Below, piece after piece: positions 43,742 through 54,595 of a stretch of 64,000 bases of DNA. Every line of letters begins with the position of its first letter. Position 1 is the first letter of the stretch. The position numbers were made by a program, and so were the translations under genes. The notes below the pieces were generated by a model. It was not told the DNA's origin. It made no database searches and worked only from the letters and a program-made list of their open reading frames with translations. Source of the DNA: Persea americana. Lineage: Eukaryota; Streptophyta; Magnoliopsida; Laurales; Lauraceae. Location of the stretch: NCBI GenBank assembly GCA_029852735.1, contig CM056820.1:28641463-28705462 (forward strand), in the 5' to 3' direction.

Positions 43742-46047
43742 TGTGGCTATTGTACATGTGGGCCATGTGAGCTTTATCTTTGGTGGGCCACACTACTTAA
43801 TTAAGAATACCAGTTTCCTTGAGCAATGAATATAGTCACCTTTTTTTTTAAAAAAAAAGGCTCTCTGGTTTCCATAACAAGGACATTATAAAATTCTTTT
43901 ATTTTTTCCTCCTTTTTTATTTCGGCTAGGTGTGTACTTGCCTCCCCGGCAAGCATTTTTCTTAGTGATGCCTTAACACAATAACAGCACAACAATGGGT
44001 TGGCATAATTAGGGACATTAATAAAAAAACAAGAAATAAAAAAGGAAAGCAAGTATGGGGATATCCTGGGTATTATTTCTTCAGTAAGAGGTCTTAATGT
44101 GAATGTTTGACCGAAGCGGTCCAACTTGGATCAGGCCCAACCTGAACTTGACCAACCCATCTGGAAATCTTACTTGGGTTGGGATTGGGACTGGATTTAC
44201 TGACTGATTAAATTTGGGCTGGTTCAGAATGGTCAAATCCAGTCTGGGTTGTGTTGAATCCTATAATAGTATAATATAACATACCAAGGGGTGCAACTTG
44301 GGTCAAATTTGGGTTGATCTCAGAATTGGTGTTGGGTCAAGTCAGGTTGTGGTCGGTTCGTTCAAATGAGCTGCCCTAACTCTGGCCCAATGCACCAAGT
44401 TGAATCAATACCGCGGTGGCACCTTTTTTAGGTGCAGGGGCGCATTGGAGATATCTGTTCCTTGATAATCAAATTAGGATTTTACCAAGAAACTTGAATG
44501 CATCCTTTTCTTGTCATAACCATGATCTTCATCATTTCGTTAATTCCTATTGTCAAATTCCCTTTTGATGATTGAGGGGCTTACCCATTTACAAAATTAA
44601 GTTGTTCTAGGTACTTCATGTTAGCTACCTATTGTCATATTCTTTCACACACTAGATAATTTTATACCCTTGATTTCTTTTCTTTGTTAACTTTCTTTGC
44701 TGGTCATAGGAGAATACTGATGTTATCTCACATGACCAATTACTGGTATCGTTGGAATTTGCATAGTGTTATCTGTTTTTCCTTCAGGGGACCTGGAACT
44801 GTTTTTATCTGAGTGAAGTTCTTTTGGGCTTCTGCGTGCTTGTTCCAATCTGCATTAAGCTCCTGTATAGGTGTCTCTTTTTCTTGAACTTGCTTTTGAA
44901 TTAGCATCACTGTTCCTTCTGCTTTGGCATTTCATTCATAGTGAGAGCTTTTCATTATGGAAGAGTTCTGCCTCATGGTATTGAAGCTTAAGGAAGCTGC
45001 ATTTGTAAAAGTAATTACCTGAAACTGCATTTGCTACTTGGATTTCCTTGGTAATGTGCCTGTTTCATATTTCTACAATGAGAAATTAGGGTGCATTTTC
45101 AATAGAAAAGGACAATGATGAAATAGAATTATATTTCATTATATTTCTCTGTTGCAGTAAAGCAATAGAAACATGGAAATAGGTATGAGACCGGACGGTG
45201 AATGCAATTATATGGGAATGGAAGCATCCAAACACTAGTTATGCTTTCTGAAAATAGTGATGGAAATACAGATAGCCAAATGCACCTGGTATCAGTTCTA
45301 GGAATTGGGAAGTCCTGTTAGGCATCGTTGTGCGCTTCATCACTCTTGCATTCTTTAATAGAATTTGGGGCTTGAGTTACGAGAACTGAATGATGGACCT
45401 GGTGGCTTGGTTTACATGCAAGTGTGAGTTCTTGTGTTTTACTGAGTACCTGTGATGTTTGTTTTGTTCTTTGCCATAACCAATTTGACAGATGAAGTGA
45501 GTGCAGGCAACTGAGCATAAGGATCCAAACAGGGCCATAGAATTCATCCTTGTGCTCTATTTGTACTTGGAATACTCATTTTGCTCCATTTTAATAGATA
45601 ATTATTGCTCCAGCTGATCACTCACCTTCAATTGCAGTGGACTATGCTTTGTTATCATAATCTTTTATGCTCATTCATCTCTCTTTAGATTTTATTTTGG
45701 AACTGAAATCTCCACAAATTGAACATACAAACTGCTTGAGAAGTATCATCCAAATTCCTAAACCATTGAACCTTCGTGGGTCATATCAATGATTAGGCCA
45801 TCAGTTAAGTGCAGAAGTGGTCTGGAAGATGGTGGATGATAGGAAAGTAAAATCCCCAGATGGATGAATATCAAGTTTGGGGTCAATTTTATGCCTTCAA
45901 CTCTTTTCTTCTGTGGCCACAAATTTAATGGATCTGTGTGTGTGTGCGTGCGCGCGTAAAATTGTCCCTCGATCTAATGGTTTAGTTCATTCAGATGGAC
46001 GTTAAACTTTAGGACTATATATCTATATATATATATATATATATATA
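43742..46047. other. Intergenic, repeats without recognised gene
   Basis: At 44110-44400 the sequence is rich in GGGTT, GGTCAA and CCCAA words typical of degenerate plant repeats. A (TG)n/(CG)n stretch lies near 45935-45957 and a (TA)n run at 46021-46047. No protein motif was seen. Confidence 0.5.
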
Positions 46048-47455
46048 GGGAAACGGTCTAGTGAGGACCGTCCTTACCATTTTATGTATGGACCACTCAG
46101 GGCCATTCGATTCACACACTGATCCAATGTTTGTCATGTCCCCTGTATAACTAAAGGAGGGAAAAATGAAAATGAGGAGAGAGAATCCCAAATCAGAAGA
46201 AAAGCCCCAAATCTGACGTTCTCTTCTTCCTCCTTCTCGTCCTCCTTCCCGGTACGGTCTCGCATGCCATCGAAGCAGGAATCCGAAGTTGCAGCGCTTC
46301 CTCCTTCCCTTTCCTCCTTCCCTCACTGTCCTCGCTACAGCGAGACCTGGGCTCGCTACAGCGAGAATCTCGCTATAGCGAGCCAGGGCTCGCTATAGCG
46401 AAGGTACTGTCCTTAAGTGATTGGGCTGTATGGATTTGATTCGCTCAGAGGAAAGGATTGAGAGTGAGATATTTGGAGAAAAAAAAATTCAAAACTGTAA
46501 CTGAAGAATGGAGTCATTCTCTAGGCTAAGTCTTTAGAGCTTGAAGATGCCATTAAATGGAAGCATGTATTTGTTATTTTCTATTTTTTCATTTCTACAC
46601 CATTTGAGGCAATGGCTCAAGCCTGTTTGTATGATTTCCCCACTTTCTAAACCATTTATCAGGAGGAGCTGCTTGTTCACATATGGGGTTTTATCGCAGA
46701 ATTGATATCTTGGTTTCGATTCAATGGATTTTTTTCAAGGTTGTTTGTGTTAAAAAAAGAAAAAGGAAACAGAAACAGAAACAAAGCCCCTAAAAAGCAG
46801 GGCTTAAACCTCGATTTTGATCCATAGAATGAACCACAAGTTTTTCATCGTGGGAGAGATCAAAGTGTTGTTTTAAACATGAATTTCCTGATGTGGGTAT
46901 AGAATTGTTGTTCCTATATGGAAACATAAGAATAATTGCAAGGAATCCCATTCTGTCGAGCAAAGCCCTCATCAAATTCCAACACCTGTGGTTTCAAAAT
47001 CAAGAATTCATGACACTCATAATCAATGCTACACTCAAGCTTGAGATACGGCAAGTTCGATGGAAGTAAAAAAAAGAAAAAAGGATGAATATGATGGGGC
47101 TTCTCCGTTTCTGGCCCAGAGCAAGGCTTCTGTAGCTTAAGCTAATTCATCAGCACCGGTGAGGAAGAGGGACAAGTTCGAGAGAGGGAGGGTGAGGAAA
47201 AGGGACGGGTTCTTTCCTTCGATGGGAAGCTTTAGTCCTCGAAGGTAGGAAGAAGAAGAACCAAAGAGGGAAGGCCGGAGTAGATTATGTCCGAGAGAGA
47301 GCGTGCCTTGCTTTTGGAGAGTGTGCCTTGCTTTTTACACTTCCCTCCGCTGGCTTTTAAAGGAACGATGAGGAGCGTAGGATGATGAGCAGGAATCGAC
47401 GAACTAGATGAGTCCTTAAAAATCACTGTAAGGACGGTCCTCATAGGACCGTTTC

Positions 47456-47456
<1 letters not shown>
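46048..47456. mobile_element. TIR element of 1.4 kb inserted in a TA repeat
   Basis: The left end, GGGAAACGGTCTAGTGAGGA, pairs with GGGAAACGGTCCTATGAGGA on the complement of the right end; matching continues through CCGTCCTTAC to give a TIR of about 30 bp with few mismatches. Both ends touch (TA)n tracts (46021-46047 and 47457-47490), so the TSD lies within TA repeats and cannot be read exactly. The inside has no transposase. Pyrimidine-rich arms (near 46200-46320) have purine-rich counterparts (near 47160-47300). Confidence 0.78.
46331..46402. repeat. Four copies of the palindrome CTCGCTAYAGCGAG
   Basis: Perfect 14-bp palindromes lie at 46331-46344, 46352-46365 and 46369-46382, and a fourth with a changed last base at 46389-46402. 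The first two have CTACAG and the last two CTATAG at the centre. They sit inside the TIR element near its left end. Confidence 0.9.
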
Positions 47457-47493
<37 letters not shown>

Positions 47494-47956
47494 TGGGTGA
47501 GGTTTTGAGAGAGATTTTTGGGTGTGGCCGGTGTGCATGGAACTTACAGTGCACGCCTCTTAGCAGGGCTTAAGTGTTATAAGGGAGCTGATTTGATCAT
47601 TAGTAAAATGAATATAATTATATATTTTGTACATTATTAAAACAATTGCGTGCATTATCAGATTGAAATAAAATTGGATGATTGCATTTACATAGATATG
47701 CATGGAAAACAAATGGTTTGGTCATATAGCAGCTCTTAAGTGAGTGTGGAAAGAAAAGTATGATGTGCATTTGGTTGGAGAAATGGGATTGGATAACCTC
47801 ACCCCATGTAGGATATGGGACAAAGGATTGTTGATGGATAGACTAACCCTAATAGTTAGATTGAGGGTTTTGTCTATTTATATGTCTTATATTTGTTGTG
47901 CTGTGCCTTTTCTTCATTTATGCTTTTTATTTTTTGTGCGGTGTTTCCTTTCCAAT

Positions 47957-48683
47957 TCGAAAATGTTCAAGAAAATAATGGATCCTTGCTCAACGAGAAT
48001 CAATCGAAAGGACCTCACGCCACCGATGGTGGAAATGGATACAGAGAAGCACTAGTCTTAGACGGTCGAAATGGATACAAGGAAGCACTAGTCTTTTAGA
48101 CACGAGAAGGGCTCGTTGGCCATGAGAAAGAAGGAAAGAGTGGAGACCGACAAAACCGGAACGAAGAGGAGCGAGATGATGAAGAACGACAGAATGGATA
48201 TGGATAGAATGGGAGCGAAGAGGAGCGAGATGATGATGAAGAAAAACTTGAATGGAAAGAATCAAAACCTGAATGGAGAGAATCAGAACTTGAAAGGAGA
48301 GAATTAAAACCCTGAATCCTCAATCGAACGGTTTAGCTTCTGAATGAGAGAATCTGATTCTGAGCATCGTTCAGGTTCTTATTCTCTTCGTTAAGGTTTT
48401 CTTCATCATCTCGCTCCTGTTTCCGTTCTATTCGTCTCCATTAAGTCGTTCTTCATCATCTTGCTCCTCTTTGTTTCGGTTCTACCAGTCTATTCATGGC
48501 CGACGAGCCCTTCTTGTGTTTGAGACTGAGTGCTTCCTTGTATGATTCCTTCTTGTGCTTTGGTTTGCTTCTATTTCCACTATCGGTGTAACGTGAGGTC
48601 CTTTCAGCTGATTCGCTGGTTTTAGTTTCTGTCGAGTGAGGATCCACTATTTTCGTTTTGGATTTTCTTGGATATTTTGTCCT
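47957..48683. repeat. Long imperfect inverted repeat (hairpin), arms of about 330 bp
   Basis: The left arm (about 47957-48310) is mirrored by the complement of the right arm (about 48330-48683). Shared words in order include AAGAAAAT, GGATCCT, AAAGGACCTCACG, ATACAAGGAAGCACT, GAGAAGGGCTCGT/AAGAAGGGCTCGT, GGCCATGA, AGAGGAGC and GATGATGAAGAACGAC. The arms differ by substitutions and indels, so folding would be imperfect. The ORFs in each arm encode Lys/Arg/Glu-rich peptides with no known motif. No clean TIR or TSD was found, so it may be a fold-back transposon or an inverted gene-fragment duplication. Confidence 0.75.
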
Positions 48684-48846
48684 TTTTACAGAGAAGATGT
48701 GATGCTATAGCGTGGGAAAGCAGTATGGCGTCTGCCTTTCTAAAAAAAAAAAATAAAGATTCCTATCCCTTCCTAACCTAAAGCAAAAATATTAGGATCC
48801 TCTAGTGCTGTGGGGCTTCATTTCCTATGCCGAAAAGCAGGCTCCA

Positions 48847-49105
48847 TAGCTTGTCCACACATGCACTCTCCCTTACATTTCAAGGCTTGATCTTGTCTCA
48901 CAATACGTGCCATGATAATTGGGAAGAAAGTCGAATTTTGATAGTGCTTTCTGCACTAAAGGGAATCTACAAGACTTAGCAAGATTGGACATCGGTGCAA
49001 TAGAAGAGATAACCCCTTTTCCTCTTCATAGCTTGTTCACACATGCACCCTTATGTTTCAAGGCTTGATCTTGTCTCACAATATGTGCCATGAAAATTGC
49101 CTACC
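48847..49105. repeat. Direct repeat, two units about 180 bp apart
   Basis: Units from 48847 and 49026 share CATAGCTTGT, CACACATGCAC, TTTCAAGGCTTGATCTTGTC and TCACAATA, GTGCCATGA. No gene was recognised around them. Confidence 0.75.
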
Positions 49106-50828
49106 GCACAATCCTTGATCACAAGGAGGATTTGTTGATTGGGGCATAAACCCTAATGAAACCCCGGAAATATGCCTGGGGCCAGGTGTAAAATCCCCAT
49201 AAAATAGAGGAGGCTTTTCACAATTTCAAGGGGGCACATAAAAAAGAGTATATTGAGTAGTCATCTGTCCATATGGCTTTGAAGTAGATGGCTAAGATGA
49301 AAATTAGTAAATGGCTCATAGTATTAATCATTGCAGATCATAGAATTTCTAGCAGCATTTATCTGGGCTCAAACTTAGAAAAGAAAATTAAAAAAAAAAG
49401 CTACATCACCCACATACACCTACTTTTGTGACATAATATTCTTCCAAATTCAACAATGATTATTAGTCATCTCCTCCAATCAAAATTATGATATGAATGC
49501 ATTACTAATTTATTATGTCCTTTAATCGCCGTGGCCTTATATTCAAGGGTTAAGATAATATGATTAAATTGTATTAAGCTTTGCCAAAATCCCTAAATCC
49601 TAATCCACAATTTTTTTCTATCATACTTCAACCATGTACTGGGATCATGGATGCATTCTTCCTTGAACACCACCATTTCCGGACTCTTCCCAAAATTACA
49701 AAGGGCACCCCACGCATACTGGGATCCGGGCGCATTCTGGTGTGCGTTTGTTCATATTTGGACTCCATGAAGCAGGATGGTCAAAAAATGCAAAAAGTAA
49801 AGTTGATCATGACCCATAACCAATTTTTCACACCAAGTGGCATCAAAGTGCAGCCCACTTGATGAGTGGTTTGAAATATGTAGCATTATCACTACTGTCT
49901 GGTGGGTGTTGAAAGCTCCCTTGGCCAATGGCAGGAACTAAACCCATTCATGTATTTTTGTTTCTTGGGGGTCTGAGCTTAGGATATTCACTAGTGGGGC
50001 ACATCGTTTTGTGACCACTGACCAAGTAGCTCCGCCTACGAAGCCCTAACTTGAACAAATTAAATAATGTCGTAATCCTTCCCAAAGTAGGTGTTACAGA
50101 TTCAAACAGGAATTGATCATGTCCCACAGAGAATAAATGCATAGTTTCCTTTATCATTTTCTTTTCTTTCCTTTTTTTTTTTTGTTTCACTTCATCCAAT
50201 TAATGCTAATAACAATAGAAAATGGACCCAAATCGTTAATATAGTTTAATTTGAGCATGATGGTGGTAATACTACTCCCTAACCAATTCAAACCGCACCA
50301 TCCCACCCGATGGCATTACATGTAGTTTGTGGTGGCACCGAGATCTTTATTTGGGTGGGGCTGAAAATGGTAAATTGAAAAAGCTAAAATCAACACCGAC
50401 TAGCAACAATCTATACTTATTGCATGGCTTAAACACATGAATTTTTATTTTTATTTTTTTGACGGATTAAGTATAAATAATTCATATCCTAGGGTGGGGT
50501 GACGACTTTATTAGAATGGGGCATGGGCCATCGGCCATTTTGAATTAGACCTGGGACTACCGCCTAGGTTTGTATCATGTAGGTCCACCCCTGTCTCCAA
50601 TCTCCATTTAATAGTCAAAAATAGAAAGTAGAATGGGGCATGAGCCATAGGCCATTTTGGATTATACCTGGGGCGATGGCCGCAAGTTTGTATCATGTAG
50701 GTTCGCCCTTGCTCGCAGTATGGATCATGGCTAAAAAAAATTTCTAGAATTGATAACAATTGAAATAAAGTAAAATAGTCTTGTTAATTTATAGATAAAG
50801 TACTAGGGATTTAAATGTGTTTCATGTC
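49106..50828. other. Intergenic with a two-unit direct repeat
   Basis: AT-rich DNA without a recognised gene. Units of about 80 bp at 50513-50590 and 50631-50710 share TAGAATGGGGCATG, CATAGGCCATTTTG-type words, ACCTGGG and GTTTGTATCATGTAGGT. Confidence 0.55.
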
Positions 50829-51066
50829 TTTTTTTTAATTTTGAAACGATAACAAAACTTTATTGAAAAGAGAAAACAGGTACAAAGCTGAAAATGTCAA
50901 AGCGAGAAAAGTTATAAAGAAGGTACAATTGCCATTCATTTTTAAACATTCATTTTTAAATGATCTATCATCTACCATGCGTCCAAAAACAAGTGAGACT
51001 TCCAAACATATCTGTAACGCTGAAATGTTAAATTGCATATATATTTATATATATATATATATATAT

Positions 51067-51249
51067 GGACAATATTCAAGTGCATCTATCCCTCACCATA
51101 GGGTGAAGGATGCTTCCATAAATGGAAATTTCAAGTAGAAAAGGGGGATTTCAAGTACATAGGGTGAAGTACAAAAGGGGGCTTCATGTGCAAAAAGAGA
51201 AAGTGCCCTCACTCTATAGTGAGGGATAGATGTACATGAATGTCCCCCT
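51067..51249. mobile_element. MITE, family copy 1, in a TA repeat
   Basis: Starts GGACAATATTCAAGTGCATC, and the complement of its right end starts AGGGGGACATTCATGTACATC-like. Subterminal CCCTCACCATAGGGTGA is a palindrome by itself. (TA)n tracts touch both ends. It is the same family as 52694-52877. Confidence 0.78.
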
Positions 51250-52693
51250 ATATATATAAACAATAAAAAAGTAGAAATTATTGGTTCTCAAAGAAGTATA
51301 CAAAAAATGAAGTCTACCCCCAAAGTGATTGTAGAAACTTCCAAAAAGGGGCATACCCTATAAAATACAAGGGAAAAACTAAAAGAACATATTAGTAGAA
51401 AAAACTACAAAAGAATATCTGATCTCTATCACAGATAGAGTTATATAAAATGGCAATATTATCAGTATTAATTGGAGGAGTTCCTGACATTCTACTAATG
51501 AATTTGCTAATGCGCACAGTCTGATGGTTAAAAGGAGAGAAGTGCACTTGCGCATAGCTTTTGATCATTGCATAAATCCTTCGAGCGTGAAATCGCATGA
51601 ACCAATCTGATTTGTCTGGATTGAGAAGCATTTGCTTTGTAGAGGAGTCAGTCTCAATAGTAATGGATGAAACCGTGGGTGGATTAAGTTGCACTATTTG
51701 ATAGACCCCTTCATAATAATTCAGCATTGGCACTATTTTGCCATTCACAGGTAAGTGAACATCCCGCCATACAATGCCAACCAAATTCAATTTAGTCGGA
51801 ACTATGGAAAGATGCCATCCATGGACTATCGCATGGGCCCGTCTAGGAAGCTGCACTTGGCCAATTGGGGGAGTATTCCAATGACACTGTATACTATTCG
51901 GTAAAGTGATACCAAGATTAAAAAAGTTTAGTGGTCACCACCTGATTTATTTGTTGCACTACAAAAATGCTTGGTTTTCCTATCACCCTGAATATTCTTG
52001 CATTCCTTTCGGCTCACACGTTCCACACAAAAGCACTAAAAAGAGGCTTACCAAGAGAAATAACGCCTTCACTTTGCTGATCTAGAGAGGATTGAGTTTA
52101 GTAGCTCATTTGCATCACTACAATTCGTTGGCACCAAGTTCAATTTTGAAAGTAGGACTCGCCAAATCTCTTTAGAATAAGGACAATGAATCATGATATG
52201 TGATGCTGTCTCCCATGTGCAGTTACAAAGAACACAACAAGAATCATAATCAACATTTTTTTGGAGAAAATCCTTTGTTTTTAGCCATCCTTTGAGAAAC
52301 ATCCAAGCACAAATTGAATGTTTTTTTAATACACCCTGAAAACCATATTGCTGAAGTCCACGGGAGTAGATGGTTTGGGATATTACAGATGAAGTTGTAG
52401 GAAGACTTCAAAGAAAACTAACCATGGTCTTCTAGAATGCACACAATCTCATCATTAAACATACTCCATGGAACAAGCTCACTGGGGACTTTTTGAAAAA
52501 TATCCATTAAGGCATTCGAAGTTGTGATTGGAAAGTGCCAGCCATCATTTTGAATAAACCAACTTACCTTGAGATCATCGCCCATGCCTAGATCATAAAC
52601 TGCACGATCGCCATAACAATCTTTTAAATGACCAGCATTAAGCCATGGGTCGTGCCAAAAATTTGTGGACCGACCATTGCCAATCAGATATTT

Positions 52694-52877
52694 GGAGAAT
52701 ATTCATGTGCATCCATCCTTCACCATAGGGTGAGGGACACTTCCATAATTGAGAATTTTCAAGTACAAAATAGAATTTTCAAGTACATAGGGTGAGGTAC
52801 ACTTCCATAATTAATGTGCAAAAAGGGAAAGTGCCCTCACCCTATGGTGAGGGATAGATGCACATGAATGTCCTCCT
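52694..52877. mobile_element. MITE, family copy 2, in LINE ORF2, 8-bp TSD
   Basis: The 184-bp element starts GGAGAATATTCATGTGCATC, and its complement starts AGGAGGACATTCATGTGCATC-like. AGATATTT is duplicated at 52686-52693 and 52878-52885. Two internal palindromes (CCTCACCATAGGGTGAGG type) sit near each end. About 85% similar by eye to 51067-51249. Confidence 0.85.
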
Positions 52878-54595
52878 AGATATTTTATGTTAAGTAATGC
52901 AAAAGGTCGAAGTGCTAAGATACCTTTCCATCCCCCAGAAGCAAATTTTGGGATTGAAATATCCCAGAAAGAAGATCCTTTCAAGTAATGAGCATTAACC
53001 CATATATTCCAGCAAGTGTTTTTGTTTATGGCAATGTTCCATACCTGTCTCAGTAGTGCAGCCTTGGCGACTCCGTAGATAGATCGAATGCCTAGCCCTC
53101 CTATAGCAGTTGGCTGGCAAATGGAGCTCAAAGTTATAGGATGGATGTAATGTGTAGCCCAACAATTCCAAAAAAAAAAATCTCTGATATGACGATTTAA
53201 AGCATGTAGTGTGGCTTGAGGAAGAAGGAAGATAGTCGCCCATAATAGATGGAAGGAAGATAAGTAGACTTAATCAGCTCCAATCCGCCTGCATAAGATA
53301 AGACTTTGGCTGTCCATCTTGATAATCTCTACTGAACTTTGACCAAAAGAGTTTGACAATCATTGAAATTCAGCTTTCTTGATGGGAGAGGGATTCCCAA
53401 GTATCTGATTGGAAGATTTTGCTGTGGAACATTGAGTAATGGAGATATAGCCTGTTGGTCCTCCTCCTTGCAATTGGAAAAGAATATAGCACTTTTGAAC
53501 CAATTAACCCTGAGACCTGTAAACTCTTTAAAATGATGAAGAAAATGTCAAAGGTTTGCTCCTACACTTGTGGAAGCCTTGCTAAACACTATCAAATCAT
53601 CAACAAACATTAAGTAAGAGATGGTTACAATCCTTTTCACAAAAGGAGATGGAATCATATTTGCTTGAGCATGTTTAGTCATCATGAAAGAAAAGAATTC
53701 CATGACTATGGCAAGGAGAAATAGAGATAATGGGCATCCCTGTCTCAAACCACGAGTACTCTTAAAGAAACCCTTTGCAGCCCCATTAACCAAGACAAAG
53801 AATTGTGCTCTTGAAACACATTCCATGAGAATTTTGATAACTCTTTCTGGAAATCGTATACATCGAAGAGCTGCCTTAAAAAAATCCCATCTAACACTAT
53901 CATAAGCTTTGGCCAAATCAAGCTTAATGCACATTTTGGGAGTACCTCAATTCAAATGAAAGTTATGAATGAGGTCCTGAGCAAGGAGGATATTATCTAT
54001 TATGCTTTTGCCAAGCACAAAAGCTGACTGCATAGGCCCCACAATCTTTGCACTGATTGTTTTGAGTCATTGCACTAGAGTATGACTAATAATTTTGTAC
54101 AATTCATTCGTGAAAGCAATAGATCTAGACTTGTCTGGAGAGTTTGCATTTTCAGTCTTTGGCACCAACACTATAAAAGTGTACTTAAGCTGCTTTAATA
54201 TAAAGCCATGTTTAAAAAAATATTTAATGCTTGCAGAAACATCCTTTCCTATAATTGGCCAGCGCATCTTGAAAAAATGGGCATTGAAGCCATCAGGTTC
54301 CGAGGCTTTATTAGGGTTAGCAGCTTTAATCACATCCTCAATTTTAGAATTTTTAACGGATTCATGAGATTTAATGCATCCTCTTCATCAACATAATCAT
54401 GAGGTATGACATGAGATACATCAGGAGTTTGAGTATGAACTTCCGGCCCTAAGATATTTTGAAAATGAGACACAAAAATTGCAGCAATACCTAAAGGATC
54501 AGTATAGGTGTTACCTTCCGCATCAGCAATATGAGAGATCTAAGCTTAAGTCTAACGCTTCCGCATGAGCCGATAAAAATACTTAGTATTACTAT

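Noticed and set aside
48116..48307. Lys/Arg/Met-rich ORF as a real small protein
   Set aside because: Lies in one arm of an inverted repeat and its composition follows GA-rich purine repeats; no known domain.
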